Made by a program: the position numbers and the translations under genes. The notes below the pieces were generated by a model. It searched no databases. It was given only the letters and a program-made list of their open reading frames with translations, and had not been told where the DNA came from. This document shows, piece after piece, positions 34,650 to 44,058 of a stretch of DNA of 64,000 bases. The DNA is from Kamptonema formosum PCC 10802 (GTDB lineage Bacteria > Cyanobacteriota > Cyanobacteriia > Cyanobacteriales > Oscillatoriaceae), in the NCBI RefSeq assembly GCF_000332335.1, contig NZ_KB235948.1:6096668-6160667 (forward strand). The letters are read 5' to 3'. How positions within the stretch are numbered: position 1 is the first letter of the stretch; every line of letters begins with the position of its first letter.

Positions 34650-37600
34650 CTAACTCCTCACCTCCGAAACCGGCTTCACCTGAATCGGTAACTCAATCCC
34701 CGGAAATCGCCGGCGAATCCTCACCATGATCTCAACCGCCGTCGCCTTATCCCCAATCGCCAGCGTCACCGACTGGCGCGTCAGAATTTCCGCCACAATC
34801 CGCGCCGCCTCCTCACTCTTTTGCGCCTCCTTATCCAAAAACTTAAAAATCCGCCCTTTCGCCACGCGCCCCCGATTCACCTGACACAGCACCGTCACAA
34901 AATAGGGCACCAACTCTCGCAGCCGGTCGGCATTATCGGCAGCGTAACTCTCCAAATAATTCGTAGCAAACACCTGCATGTCCCCACTCGGATGTTCCGA
35001 GAACTTCAGCAAATACTCTTCCCCATAACCCTCCTGAAAATTGCGCCTCACCAAATCCCGCCCAAACACCCGCACATCTTCCCGAACGCTGTCGCACACA
35101 CTCACCATCACCTCTGGCATCCAGTCTTCCGCAGAAAATTCCGTGCTGAAAATCCGGCGGGCAAACTCCCGCGAATCCTCCCACTTCGACTCCAGCAACC
35201 GCACCCCAGCGAGCATTTCCTGCGAGTTCCCGCGCAGCCGGCCTAAAATTTCCCCAAACATCTCTCGCGCCGCTTCCCGCACAGACAAAACCTCGTGACC
35301 GGCAAGTTTGACAATTTCGCTCGTCTCCAACCCCCCAACAAACCTGTCCCGATTTTCCTTGAGCACCAACCCCCCCAATTCTTGCACAGCGCCAGACTTC
35401 GCGCCCACTAGCCGCATCGCCGTCTCCTCGCTAATCCGCGACACCCACCCCGGTATGTCTTCCCGCATGACGCGCACCACATCCGCGTGAACGCCTTCAT
35501 GCCTTTCTGGCACTACCAAAATCTCAATAAAATCACCGGCAAGCCCCAACCCAAACTCGGGATAATTGCTTGCCAAGCGCCGAATTGCTGGGCGGATAGC
35601 GCTGCGCAGCTCACCGGCAGCACTCACCGCCATTGCAATAATAAACGAGCGATCGCTCATCAGCCTCTCATCCGGCAATTGCCCAAAAAGCCTCACCCCA
35701 ATTGCGCGTACCGGCTCATGCGGCGACGCCAGAAGCGATTCTATCAAATCTGCCGGCAAGTCAACCGCCCTCATCTCGTGATTGAGCAAAATCCTCGCCC
35801 CCAACTCCTGAATTTCTGGCATCGGGTGCGCCAGCAAATCAAGGATAACCCCAAATCCCAAATTCCGCAACTGCGGCGTGAAACTAGCCAGCAGCGTTTC
35901 CCCAATTTCTTTCGCCAGTTCGGCTTGGCTTGGCTCAAGTGCCAGCAGCGCCACAATAATGCGCCCAATCAGCACCCTCGCAGTCGTGTCGCTCAAAATT
36001 GAAGAACCCAGGAGCCGGCGGGCGAACCGGCGCGTGTCAGCTTGCGAACTTGTCACTAAAGCCGCAATAAAATCGCTCTCTTCAAAAAAGCGCTCCCGCT
36101 GCTCTTCAATCCACCGATAAGCTTGCGCCCGAGCTTCTAGCGACACGCAATTGACAGCAGCCAAAACCAACTGCCGGTTGGGTTCGGCGGGGTTGTAGCG
36201 CTCCCTAGCCAGCTCAAACCCCAGCAGCGCCGTCACTTCATAAGTTTTGCCCAAAAGTGCGATTACTGTCTCAATATTCAGCTCAGCACAAAATTGCCGG
36301 CAGGCTCGCATGGCTTTAGCAGCAAACTGGTGAACCGGGCGACAGTTGCTTTGCAAAAGCAATTCCAGCAGCGCCTCTGGGTGTCGCTCCCAAAGTTCCG
36401 GAAACGCCTCCTCCCGCACTTGCGGTTCCGGATTTCCCGGAGTATAATTGTCCTGACAGCGCCACGCTTGGGAACCCGGCTTTAACTCATAGCGCGGACT
36501 GTTTTCATAGAGAATGTGATTAAAGGTGAGATAGCCGGCATAAACATCCCAATTGCTCTGGGAGACGATAGTGCGCCAGGTAGAGCGCTCCCACCGGTAC
36601 ACATTTGAGTGCCTGACTTCCTGAGCGTCAGCATCGGAATACACGAGCAAAACACCGGCAGCCATTCTCACATAGTCCGGATCGCCCTCTTCAGCGAGTT
36701 GCTCCAGCGTGCGCCACACGCGCCGGCGCAGATATTCGCGAGTCCTGTCACTGTAAGCAATTCTGCAGTTAGGGCTCTGCATTTCCCGCTCGAACTCAGT
36801 GCCTTGAACTTGTTCGTGCCGGCCTTTTGCAGTATTGTAGTTCCACTCACGCCTCCTCAAATATGTGCCGTCTGGGAGCCGAATGAAATTCGTGTCGCTG
36901 TGAAACATCCCCGATTCTCTCTCAAACCGGTAGGCGAGGGTGCCGAAAACTTCTGCATCGTGCCGGTATTCAGCCATTTTGAAAATGTGGCGAATCTGCC
37001 GGAAGTAATTGGGTTTCACCGGCGCGTCGCGCAAAACAGAGAGCAGTGCTGGGCGCACATGTTCATTATCGATTTGATAAATCGCATCGAGGACAGCAAA
37101 ATGCGTGCTGTCTCCCCCATCTAGATAGGCGCGAAGTGCCGCTAAAAACGCCTCAGACGAGCCATTTCGAGCTAAGTCCCGCAATTCAGAAGGCAGTTGC
37201 TCTATTTTCCCGGCTCGCATTTCTTGCCGCACCGGCTCGCCAAACAGCTTAAACCGCGCTTCCCAAGCAATGCGGCGCACAAATTCCGGATTTGAGCTGT
37301 CGCAGAGACGTTGCAGGGGAGCAATCGCACTCTCGTCCCCGCACCAGCCTAGCGCCCAGGCAATGCAGTAATTTCTCAGCGGTTCGCCGGTGCCAATCAG
37401 CTGAATGAGCAGTGATGTGGCTTCCGGGATTTGCAGCTCACCGGCACGCCAAATCGCCCTCTCTACCGGCCATTTATTATTATCCCGTCTCGCCAGCCGG
37501 TTCAGTATTGCCTGGTGTCGCGGATTGCCGGCAACCGGTGCGTTTGGCGCGGGTTCGCTAGATGCCGGTCCGGTGCGTGCCGGCGGCATTTCCTGATAGC

Positions 37601-37823
37601 CTTTCTTGACTTTTTCCCCCACCAATTTATCAAAAACTCGCTCAGCTTGCGCTAGGGGAACCGGCTGCTCGGTTTTTGTCCCTTCCTTCAGCTTTGCGCC
37701 CCGGCGTCCGTAACGAAAGTTCACAGTATAGCGATTCTCCCCCAGCCGGTAGAGATCCACTTCATAAACTTTGTCGGAAGCCCCTTCTCGAAAGTAAAGC
37801 GAAGTCCGCTTAATTAGTTCCAT
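34650..37823 (-). CDS. Large WGR-domain protein with HEAT-like repeats
   Basis: A 1057-residue protein. Residues 1-80 are a WGR domain, the nucleic-acid-binding module of PARPs and E. coli MolR: ASDKVYEVDLYRLGENRYTV then NFRYGRRGAKLKEG, with Tyr replacing the Trp of the name-giving motif. The rest is all-helical with HEAT-like repeats (for example PLRNYCIAWALGWCGDESAI; HEPVRAIGVRLFGQLPDERL; DMQVFATNYLESYAADNADR). In E. coli the WGR protein MolR (YehI) is encoded near a SWIM protein, a MoxR ATPase and a vWA protein; here the SWIM partner is 4 kb away. Size and architecture fit a scaffold that binds nucleic acid ends. Function unproven. Confidence 0.85.
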   Translation of the reverse strand: MELIKRTSLYFREGASDKVYEVDLYRLGENRYTVNFRYGRRGAKLKEGTKTEQPVPLAQAERVFDKLVGEKVKKGYQEMPPARTGPASSEPAPNAPVAGNPRHQAILNRLARRDNNKWPVERAIWRAGELQIPEATSLLIQLIGTGEPLRNYCIAWALGWCGDESAIAPLQRLCDSSNPEFVRRIAWEARFKLFGEPVRQEMRAGKIEQLPSELRDLARNGSSEAFLAALRAYLDGGDSTHFAVLDAIYQIDNEHVRPALLSVLRDAPVKPNYFRQIRHIFKMAEYRHDAEVFGTLAYRFERESGMFHSDTNFIRLPDGTYLRRREWNYNTAKGRHEQVQGTEFEREMQSPNCRIAYSDRTREYLRRRVWRTLEQLAEEGDPDYVRMAAGVLLVYSDADAQEVRHSNVYRWERSTWRTIVSQSNWDVYAGYLTFNHILYENSPRYELKPGSQAWRCQDNYTPGNPEPQVREEAFPELWERHPEALLELLLQSNCRPVHQFAAKAMRACRQFCAELNIETVIALLGKTYEVTALLGFELARERYNPAEPNRQLVLAAVNCVSLEARAQAYRWIEEQRERFFEESDFIAALVTSSQADTRRFARRLLGSSILSDTTARVLIGRIIVALLALEPSQAELAKEIGETLLASFTPQLRNLGFGVILDLLAHPMPEIQELGARILLNHEMRAVDLPADLIESLLASPHEPVRAIGVRLFGQLPDERLMSDRSFIIAMAVSAAGELRSAIRPAIRRLASNYPEFGLGLAGDFIEILVVPERHEGVHADVVRVMREDIPGWVSRISEETAMRLVGAKSGAVQELGGLVLKENRDRFVGGLETSEIVKLAGHEVLSVREAAREMFGEILGRLRGNSQEMLAGVRLLESKWEDSREFARRIFSTEFSAEDWMPEVMVSVCDSVREDVRVFGRDLVRRNFQEGYGEEYLLKFSEHPSGDMQVFATNYLESYAADNADRLRELVPYFVTVLCQVNRGRVAKGRIFKFLDKEAQKSEEAARIVAEILTRQSVTLAIGDKATAVEIMVRIRRRFPGIELPIQVKPVSEVRS

Positions 37824-38229
37824 GCACGTCCCTCAACTACACAAATACAGCAAAGCCGTTTAGCCAGCCGGTGCGGGCTGTTTTCCCCCGGAAATAAAAG
37901 CGCCCCAGCTAACGGGGCTGAGGAGTATTGTTAATAATTTATCTCATTTGGGTAAATAATCAACTGGCCGGCTATGAAAATTAACATTCCGTAAAATTCC
38001 GCCCCTCGTTCCGGGGTTCAGGCTGGGAACGCCGCTGTGCCGGCAGCCGGCACCCCGCTCCGGAACGCCGCTGTGCCGGCTCCGCCGACTTTCAAGCGCC
38101 GATGAACGTGCTCCCCCCACCGGCACCGCCAAACCAGTAGAATTGCCGGTTGTTTCGTGCCGGCTGTACTTCTATGTGGTAATATGGTAGGCTAGTCTAG
38201 TCCTGAATTAAAACTTCCCCTGACTCGCT
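37824..38229. other. Intergenic region upstream of the ArsR-type regulator
   Basis: Contains a direct repeat GGAACGCCGCTGTGCCGGC (about 38025 and 38072) and a weak copy of the CTCGTTCC...GGGAACG element (about 38012-38035). This is the divergent promoter region of the WGR and ArsR genes. No gene seen. Confidence 0.5.
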
Positions 38230-38640
38230 ATGCCAAAAACTTCCTTGAAGAAACCGACTGTCGTGGCGCAAGCTCCCCAACAAGAGTGCGGACTGTCTAA
38301 ACTGCCCCCCGCCGCTCTATCCCTAATGGCGGACTTTTTCAAGGTTTTGTCAGAAGCCAGCCGGTTGCAAATTGTTTGCAGTCTCAAGTGTGGGCCAAAA
38401 AACGTCTCGCAAATCATCGAAGAGACCGGTTTGGGGCAAGCCAATGTCTCCAAGCATCTAAAGGTCTTGGCTACAGCCGGCATCGTGACTCGGACTCAGC
38501 AAGGCACGAGCGTGTATTACGAAATCGCCAATCCTTTCCTGTTTGAACTGTGCGATCTCGTCTGCGACTCTCTTTTCATTCAAATGCAGCAACAAAATCA
38601 GCAGTTACAGCAGATCAAACTTTTGCAGGAGTCTTTTTAA
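38230..38640 (+). CDS. ArsR/SmtB-family winged-helix repressor
   Basis: A 136-residue protein with a classic ArsR fold: FFKVLSEASRLQIVCSL (helix 1-2), NVSQIIEETGLGQANVSKHLKVL (helix-turn-helix) and GIVTRTQQGTSVYYEI (wing). A Gln-rich helix ends the protein. The metal-binding ELCVCDL box of ArsR/SmtB sensors is not present; a Cys pair occurs near the C-terminus (LCDLVC) and one Cys near the N-terminus, so the signal is unclear and may be redox or metal. The pentapeptide-repeat gene starts 4 bp after its stop, so they are co-translated. Confidence 0.88.
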   Translation: MPKTSLKKPTVVAQAPQQECGLSKLPPAALSLMADFFKVLSEASRLQIVCSLKCGPKNVSQIIEETGLGQANVSKHLKVLATAGIVTRTQQGTSVYYEIANPFLFELCDLVCDSLFIQMQQQNQQLQQIKLLQESF

Positions 38641-38644
38641 TGAC

Positions 38645-39373
38645 ATGGATGCCAGCGAATTTTTCAGAGAATATGCAGCCGGCAAAAGGAATTTTTCTGG
38701 CGCGGAATTGTCTGGGGCGGAGTTCCGGGAAGCGAACTTAGTTCATCTCAATCTGACAGGCGCTAACCTCAGCCACGCTGACCTGCGGGAAGCGCGGCTG
38801 GGTCAAGCCAATCTCTCTCAGGCGAATCTCAGCCAAGCGAATCTGAGTGAGGCGATTCTGTGGGGGACAGATTTGAGCGAAGCCAACTTGCGCCAAGCGG
38901 AGTTGCGAGAAACCGAGCTAACTGGAGCCAACTTGACGAACGCCCGCTTGCAGGAAGCAAAACTCACTAAGGCGTGTTTGTCTGGGTGTAATTTGAGCGG
39001 CGCGGATCTCTCAAACGCTCTGCTATTTGAAGCCGACCTCCGTCCCAATTCCGCACACCCAACCGACCTGAGATACGCAATTTTGAGCGGTGCCAATCTC
39101 AGCTACGCGAACTTAAGCGGGGCGATCCTGCACAGGGCTAATCTGGAGGGAGCTAAGCTTTGCCGAAGCATTTTAGCGGTCTGGGAAAAAGACAAATTCT
39201 GCCAGACAGACTTCAGCGAAGCCAGCTTGCAGGGTGCGGATCTCAGCTATGCTGACTTCACTGGGGTGAATTTGCGCAAAGCGAATCTTCGGGGAGCTGA
39301 CTTAACCCGAACTTTGCTGAAAAATGCCAACCTGGAAGGGGCAATTATGCCTGATGGCTCGGTTCACGATTAA
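38645..39373 (+). CDS. Pentapeptide-repeat protein
   Basis: A 242-residue protein whose residues from about 17 to the end are A(N/D)LXX pentapeptides in about 40 tandem copies (LTGANLSHADLREARLGQAN and similar), predicted to form a right-handed quadrilateral beta-helix. The short N-terminus (DASEFFREYAAGKRNFSGA) is typical of cyanobacterial members. A slightly irregular turn occurs near LFEADLRPNSAHPTDL. ATG 38645 is 4 bp after the ArsR-type gene. Function in cyanobacteria is largely unknown; some relatives mimic DNA and inhibit gyrase. Confidence 0.9.
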   Translation: MDASEFFREYAAGKRNFSGAELSGAEFREANLVHLNLTGANLSHADLREARLGQANLSQANLSQANLSEAILWGTDLSEANLRQAELRETELTGANLTNARLQEAKLTKACLSGCNLSGADLSNALLFEADLRPNSAHPTDLRYAILSGANLSYANLSGAILHRANLEGAKLCRSILAVWEKDKFCQTDFSEASLQGADLSYADFTGVNLRKANLRGADLTRTLLKNANLEGAIMPDGSVHD

Positions 39374-39721
39374 CACGATTAGAGAGTGTTTATCAAGAAA
39401 ACGTGAAAGAGCCTACAGAGGTTTGTAGTTGGGCTTTAGCCCAATCAGCGGGCTCTGAAAAAGCCGCCCGATGGCCAGGTTTGTAGTTGGGCTTTAGCCC
39501 AATCGGCGGGCTCTTAAAGCAGTAAGGCTTTTCTGCGCTCGCTCCCTCCCCGCACCCAGGGGCGTGCCGGTGCCGGCGCGGGGTCTATGTTAAGAATTAT
39601 TACAAGATTCATCACTGCGAAGCGATATAGTGTTCTATAAGAAGTCATGGCTACCCGCCCCATCCAAGGGCGCTAGCCCATACCCGCCGGCACCCCGGAT
39701 CTGGACTAGGAGGCAAATTAG
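39374..39721. repeat. Intergenic region with two TTTGTAGTTGGGCTTTAGCCC units
   Basis: GTTTGTAGTTGGGCTTTAGC begins at about 39420 and again at about 39480, 60 bp apart, in the inverse orientation to the array at 25290-25540. The remaining sequence is the upstream region of hemN with a GGAGG ribosome-binding site at 39709-39713. Confidence 0.8.
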
Positions 39722-41107
39722 ATGGTCTTTTGCGCTCAAGATGTGACGTTTGACTTTGATTTGATTAAAAAGTACGACATGCCGGTGCCGAGATACACCA
39801 GCTACCCACCGGCAACCGAATTAAAAGAAAATTTTTCCCAACTCGACTATCGGCTGGCGATAGCGGCGTCCAACCAGCGACAGTCGCCCCTCTCCCTATA
39901 CTTTCACCTGCCCTTTTGCCACAGCGCCTGCTATTTTTGCGGCTGCAACGTCCTGGTATCGAACAGCACAAAACTGGCCGGCAATTACCTGCAATATTTA
40001 GCGCGAGAAATTGCAGCCACCTCAGCCCTGATTGACCCCAGCCGAAAAGTGGCGCAACTGCACTGGGGAGGGGGCACGCCGAATTACTTGTCCATGCCAG
40101 AAGTGGAATCCCTGTGGACAGCCATCAACCGCCACTTCACCTTCGAGGACCGGCCAGAAATTTCTATCGAGATTAACCCCCGATACGCCGACAGGAACTA
40201 CATTTTCTTATTAAAGTCCCTGGGCTTCAATCGCATCAGCTTTGGCATTCAGGACTTCAACCCGAAAGTCCAAGAAGCAGTCAACCGCGTCCAGCCGGAA
40301 GCAATGCTCTTTGAAGTTATGGGCTGGATTAAAGAAGCCGGGTTTGAAAGCGTCAACGTAGACCTGATATACGGGCTTCCCTATCAAACCGTAGAAACCT
40401 TTCGGGAAACGGTAAAAAAGACGGTTCAGCTAGACCCGAACCGCATTGCCATCTTTAACTTCGCTTATGTTCCCTCCCTCAAACCTGTCCAAAAAAACAT
40501 CCCGCAGTTTGCCTTACCGCAGGCGCAGGAGAAACTAGAAATCTGGCAAATGGCCATCCAAGAACTGACGGATCGGGGATATGTCTTTATTGGCATGGAT
40601 CACTTTGCCAAACCCCAGGATGAGCTCACCATTGCCCAGCGGAACCGCAGCCTGAAACGGAATTTCCAAGGCTACACCACCCAACCCAAAGCCGAACTGT
40701 TTGGGTTTGGCTTGACATCCATCGGCATGATGGAAGATACTTACGTTCAAAACCACAAGCGCTTAAAAGACTATTACCGAGCCATTGACGAAGGTAATTT
40801 ACCCGTCAGCCACGGCATCCAGCTGAGTCGGGAGGACATTCTCCGGCGAGATGTGATCATGCAAATCATGTCGAACTTCCTGCTAGAGAAATCCGACATT
40901 GAATCCAAGTACGGCATTAATTTCGACGCTTATTTCGCGGCAGAACTGGAGTCTCTTCAACCCCTCGAACAGGATGGCTTAGTGAAAGCCTCGCCCCAGC
41001 GCCTTGAGGTGACGCCTCTCGGCAGATTGCTCGTCAGAAATATTGCGGTGATCTTTGACGCTCACGCTCACAACCGGGGTGCAAAAACACTTTCGCGGTC
41101 GATTTAA
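39722..41107 (+). CDS. hemN: Oxygen-independent coproporphyrinogen III oxidase HemN
   Basis: A radical-SAM enzyme converting coproporphyrinogen III to protoporphyrinogen IX without oxygen. The 461-residue protein begins with PVPRYTSYPPATEL, typical of true HemN, and has the cluster motif CHSACYFCGCN (CxxxCxxC plus the fourth HemN-type Cys) near residues 67-77. WGGGTPNYLS and the C-terminal HemN domain (IMSNFLLEKSDIESKYG) follow. This distinguishes it from HemW, which lacks the second Cys and the YTSYP start. GGAGG precedes the ATG. hemJ, the next step in the pathway, lies about 380 bp downstream on the same strand. Confidence 0.94.
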   Translation: MVFCAQDVTFDFDLIKKYDMPVPRYTSYPPATELKENFSQLDYRLAIAASNQRQSPLSLYFHLPFCHSACYFCGCNVLVSNSTKLAGNYLQYLAREIAATSALIDPSRKVAQLHWGGGTPNYLSMPEVESLWTAINRHFTFEDRPEISIEINPRYADRNYIFLLKSLGFNRISFGIQDFNPKVQEAVNRVQPEAMLFEVMGWIKEAGFESVNVDLIYGLPYQTVETFRETVKKTVQLDPNRIAIFNFAYVPSLKPVQKNIPQFALPQAQEKLEIWQMAIQELTDRGYVFIGMDHFAKPQDELTIAQRNRSLKRNFQGYTTQPKAELFGFGLTSIGMMEDTYVQNHKRLKDYYRAIDEGNLPVSHGIQLSREDILRRDVIMQIMSNFLLEKSDIESKYGINFDAYFAAELESLQPLEQDGLVKASPQRLEVTPLGRLLVRNIAVIFDAHAHNRGAKTLSRSI

Positions 41108-41484
41108 GTTGGCGAGCGCACAGTAAACTTTCCTCGTTCCCAGGCTTCGCCTGGGAACAACTCAAAGGAGGCTCCGGCTCCGCCTCTCCTGGCAATTCAG
41201 CGCTGCCACCGGCGCGGGGGTAATATCATATCCGCTGGCATGGGTTGTGTGTGCATAGCCTTGTAGGGGCGGGTTCTAGCAAGATATTTCTGGCGAGCCA
41301 GCAGAATATGAATAAACCCGCCCCCACCCAGGGTGCAACAGCGGTGCTACCGGACATGATATAATACCCCGCGTTCATTCGCCAACAGCATCATTTAAGT
41401 TGGCGATCCTGCAGTAAACTGTAAGTTGGCAGTCCGAGCTAAAGCCCACACTGCTAGCTCGGCCAGTTAAAAAGGAGACAATTC
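41108..41484. other. Intergenic region between hemN and hemJ with palindromic elements
   Basis: Contains a copy of the CGTTCCCAGGC...GCCTGGGAAC and GGAGGC...GCCTCC element (about 41131-41190), GGGGCGGGTT text, and an AGGAGACA ribosome-binding site for hemJ at 41473-41478. No gene. Confidence 0.6.
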
Positions 41485-42042
41485 ATGGCTTATCTCTGGT
41501 TTAAAGCATTTCACATCATCGGAATTGTGGTTTGGTTTGCCGGCTTGTTTTACTTGGTGCGCCTTTTCGTGTATCATGTCGAAGCCGAGGAGAAGCCAGA
41601 ACCGGCTCGCCAGATTCTCAAGGAGCAGTACCAGCTGATGGAAAAACGCCTTTATAACCTGATCACAACCCCAGGCATGGTGTTAAGCGTCGGCATGGCA
41701 ATCGCTCTGCTCGTAACAGCACCGCAACTCCTGCAAGACGTCTGGTTGCAATTTAAGCTGGTTTTGGTCGCTGTTTTAATGGCCTATCACTTTTACTGCG
41801 GCAGGCTTATGAAACAGCTAGCCGCCGAAAAGTTTACCTGGAGCAGCCAGCAAATGAGGGGGCTGAACGAAGTTCCCACAGTCCTTTTGCTAGCCATTGT
41901 TTTGCTGGCGGTGTTCAAGAACACTTTGCCAGTCAGCGCCACTATCTGGGCGCTTGTCGGGATAACCGCCGCCCTGGCAGTGTTCTTTCAACTCTATGCC
42001 AGACATCGCCGCAAGCAAGCCTTAATTGAAGTGCGTGACTAG
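41485..42042 (+). CDS. hemJ: Protoporphyrinogen IX oxidase HemJ
   Basis: HemJ oxidises protoporphyrinogen IX to protoporphyrin IX and is the usual form in cyanobacteria. The 185-residue protein has four to five membrane helices, with WFKAFHIIGIVVWFAGLFYL at the N-terminus containing the conserved His that binds haem b, RLFVYHVEAEE, and MEKRLYNLITTPGMVLS. A strong ribosome-binding site AAAAGGAGA precedes the ATG. It follows hemN, which makes its substrate. A strong hairpin after the stop likely terminates transcription. Confidence 0.94.
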   Translation: MAYLWFKAFHIIGIVVWFAGLFYLVRLFVYHVEAEEKPEPARQILKEQYQLMEKRLYNLITTPGMVLSVGMAIALLVTAPQLLQDVWLQFKLVLVAVLMAYHFYCGRLMKQLAAEKFTWSSQQMRGLNEVPTVLLLAIVLLAVFKNTLPVSATIWALVGITAALAVFFQLYARHRRKQALIEVRD

Positions 42043-42064
42043 AGGCAAATCCTCTGGAGACAGC

Positions 42065-42087
42065 GTTCCCAGCCCTAGGCTGGGAAC
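42065..42087. terminator. Hairpin between convergent hemJ and kinase gene
   Basis: GTTCCCAGCC pairs with GGCTGGGAAC around a 3-nt loop, between the stops of hemJ (plus) and the kinase (minus). It belongs to the same GTTCCCAGGC element family as the copies near the RT gene. Confidence 0.65.
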
Positions 42088-42093
42088 GAGAAA

Positions 42094-43773
42094 TCAACCG
42101 GACTTTTTGATTCTGTCGTCAAACAGCCAGCTGCCGGTTTGCGCATCCCACACCAGCTGGATGCGAATAGAATCAGGAATGACACGCCCATCTTTCATCA
42201 AGTACGCTATGGCGGCATCCACTGTAGCTGAATCCCCGCCCGACTCTACAAGCGTCACTTGCCGGATATCCACTTGCTGAACCTTTTCCCACCAGCCGGC
42301 ATAAGCCTCGTAGCTATTCTCCGAATATTTACTTTGAAATTTCCCAGACAGCTTGCCCCACCCTGTTTGATAATTGCGGCTATTAATCATTGCATAGTAA
42401 TCTCGCACAGCTTGTTCCGGCGACGGTTTAGACGAAGCTTGCGACGGGGGCGAACCGGCTTCACCTGCTTGTAACCTGCCGGCAGGTGCGCTGCGCTCTT
42501 TACTCGCCAAATCGCAGTAGGCATCCGGCTTTTTTTGCTGGTAATCCCTCAGCATCTCAGCACAGCTGGCGCTGTCGGGGAACTTGGCCACATAAACCTG
42601 CCACAAAGGGCTGCCAGATAGATTGGGGTAATCCGGTATCCAAAATTGACTGGCTTCCCTATACCCAGACGATTTCAGCGTTTGCAACCGGCTCTCGGCA
42701 TTGTTCTGATCTCGAAAGGCAGAATCTGCCAAAAAATAAAAAGAACCGGCATCACTTTCACGAGGCGGCGAATTTGGTTGAGGTCTGGTGATGGCCAAAC
42801 CAATTATGACACAAGCCCCAACAATCCCTCCCACAATTGCCGCCTTTTGCCAATCTCCCCCACCCGAAGGCGCACTTATCGGCACCTCCAATGAACGAGA
42901 CACCGGCACACCAGAAGGCACAGTCGGAGACACCGGCACTGTCGGTTGCTGCAATGGTTGCTGCAAAGCGTCCAGCATTTCCCGCGCCGCAGTATAGCGC
43001 TGTCGCGGATTAAATTGAGTCGCCTTATCCAGCACCGCTGCCAATTCCGGACTCACCCTCGAAGCGTGCCGGTGCCAAACAAATTCCCCCGCAACCGGAT
43101 CTGCCAATTCTTGTGGCCATTTCCCCGTTAGCAAATAAATCGCCGTCAGCCCCAAACTGTACAAATCGCTAGAATATAAAGGTCGCCCCGCCGCCTGTTC
43201 CGAAGGCATAAACCCCGGAGTTCCTATCACAATCGAACTCGTGGCATTCCCCTGAGAATTCACCACCGTTCCCATTGTTTCCTTCACCGCGCCGAAGTCA
43301 ATCAGCACCGGCACCCCATCCCGCCGGCGCACAATAATATTGTCCGGCTTAATATCCCGGTGCACAATCCGCTTGCTGTGGACAAACTCCAGCACCGGCA
43401 GCACACTCACCAAAAACGCCCTGACTGAACTCTCACTCATCACCCCAGACGTTTCCAACTTCTGGCTGAGCGTTTCTCCGTCCACCCACTCTTGCACCAA
43501 ATAGAACCCGTCCCCTTCTGAAAAGTAAGCGTACAGCCGGGGAATTTGACTGTTCCCCTCGCCCAACTCTTCCAAAATCGCCGCCTCTCGCGCGAACCTA
43601 TCCCGCACCAGCTGGTATATCTGGGGATTGTTCGCCACCGGCTTCAGTTGCTTGATCACGCAGCGGCGGCTAGAGGGCATCTGGGTGTCTTCCGCCAGAA
43701 AAGTTTCGCCAAACCCCCCTGCGCCCAGTGGCTTAATAATGCGATAGCGGTTGTTCAACAGTGCCGGTGTCAT
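42094..43773 (-). CDS. Transmembrane Ser/Thr kinase with SPOR-like and NTF2-like extracellular domains
   Basis: A 559-residue PknB-type kinase: Gly loop GAGGFGETFLAE, Lys41, HRDIKPDN (Asp140), DFGAVKE (159-165). After a Pro-rich linker one membrane helix follows (AAIVGGIVGACVIIGLAI, about 310-330). The outer part has a SPOR-like segment (FLADSAFRDQNNAESRLQTL; LWQVYVAKFPDSASCAEML) that may bind denuded glycan, then a C-terminal NTF2-like domain (AVRDYYAMINSRNYQTGWGK; YLMKDGRVIPDSIRIQLVWD). It is the middle of three paralogs; the next one upstream at 44059 shares kinase and NTF2-like parts but has a different middle domain. Confidence 0.9.
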   Translation of the reverse strand: MTPALLNNRYRIIKPLGAGGFGETFLAEDTQMPSSRRCVIKQLKPVANNPQIYQLVRDRFAREAAILEELGEGNSQIPRLYAYFSEGDGFYLVQEWVDGETLSQKLETSGVMSESSVRAFLVSVLPVLEFVHSKRIVHRDIKPDNIIVRRRDGVPVLIDFGAVKETMGTVVNSQGNATSSIVIGTPGFMPSEQAAGRPLYSSDLYSLGLTAIYLLTGKWPQELADPVAGEFVWHRHASRVSPELAAVLDKATQFNPRQRYTAAREMLDALQQPLQQPTVPVSPTVPSGVPVSRSLEVPISAPSGGGDWQKAAIVGGIVGACVIIGLAITRPQPNSPPRESDAGSFYFLADSAFRDQNNAESRLQTLKSSGYREASQFWIPDYPNLSGSPLWQVYVAKFPDSASCAEMLRDYQQKKPDAYCDLASKERSAPAGRLQAGEAGSPPSQASSKPSPEQAVRDYYAMINSRNYQTGWGKLSGKFQSKYSENSYEAYAGWWEKVQQVDIRQVTLVESGGDSATVDAAIAYLMKDGRVIPDSIRIQLVWDAQTGSWLFDDRIKKSG

Positions 43774-43948
43774 CGGAAGCTACCACGTCGGTTTTAAAGA
43801 TAGCCCTGAGTCTAGCAGATCCTGGCGCGTTTTCTGCCAAATTTATCAAAAATTTACACAATCCGCCCCTGAGTTCATCTCCGGGCAATTAATCATAATA
43901 TCTGTCTGGGCGGTTTTGGCCTTGGCAATTTGACCGCCGGGCAAGAGA

Positions 43949-44022
43949 TATAGCGTTTCTCATATTAGTGAGGTACTGAGAAACTACTGAGAAACCCGGT
44001 TTATTTAAGAAACCGGGTTTCT
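43949..44022. mobile_element. Truncated copy of the TATAGCG / CCCGGTTTC element
   Basis: TATAGCGTTTCTCA and ATATTAGTGAGGTAC (43949 on) lead into the hairpin AGAAACCCGG...CCGGGTTTCT (43990-44022). The right terminal repeat seen at 9011 and 52838 is missing. Confidence 0.7.
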
Positions 44023-44058
44023 GCCATGTACCATGCCCCATGCCCCATGCCCAATCCC

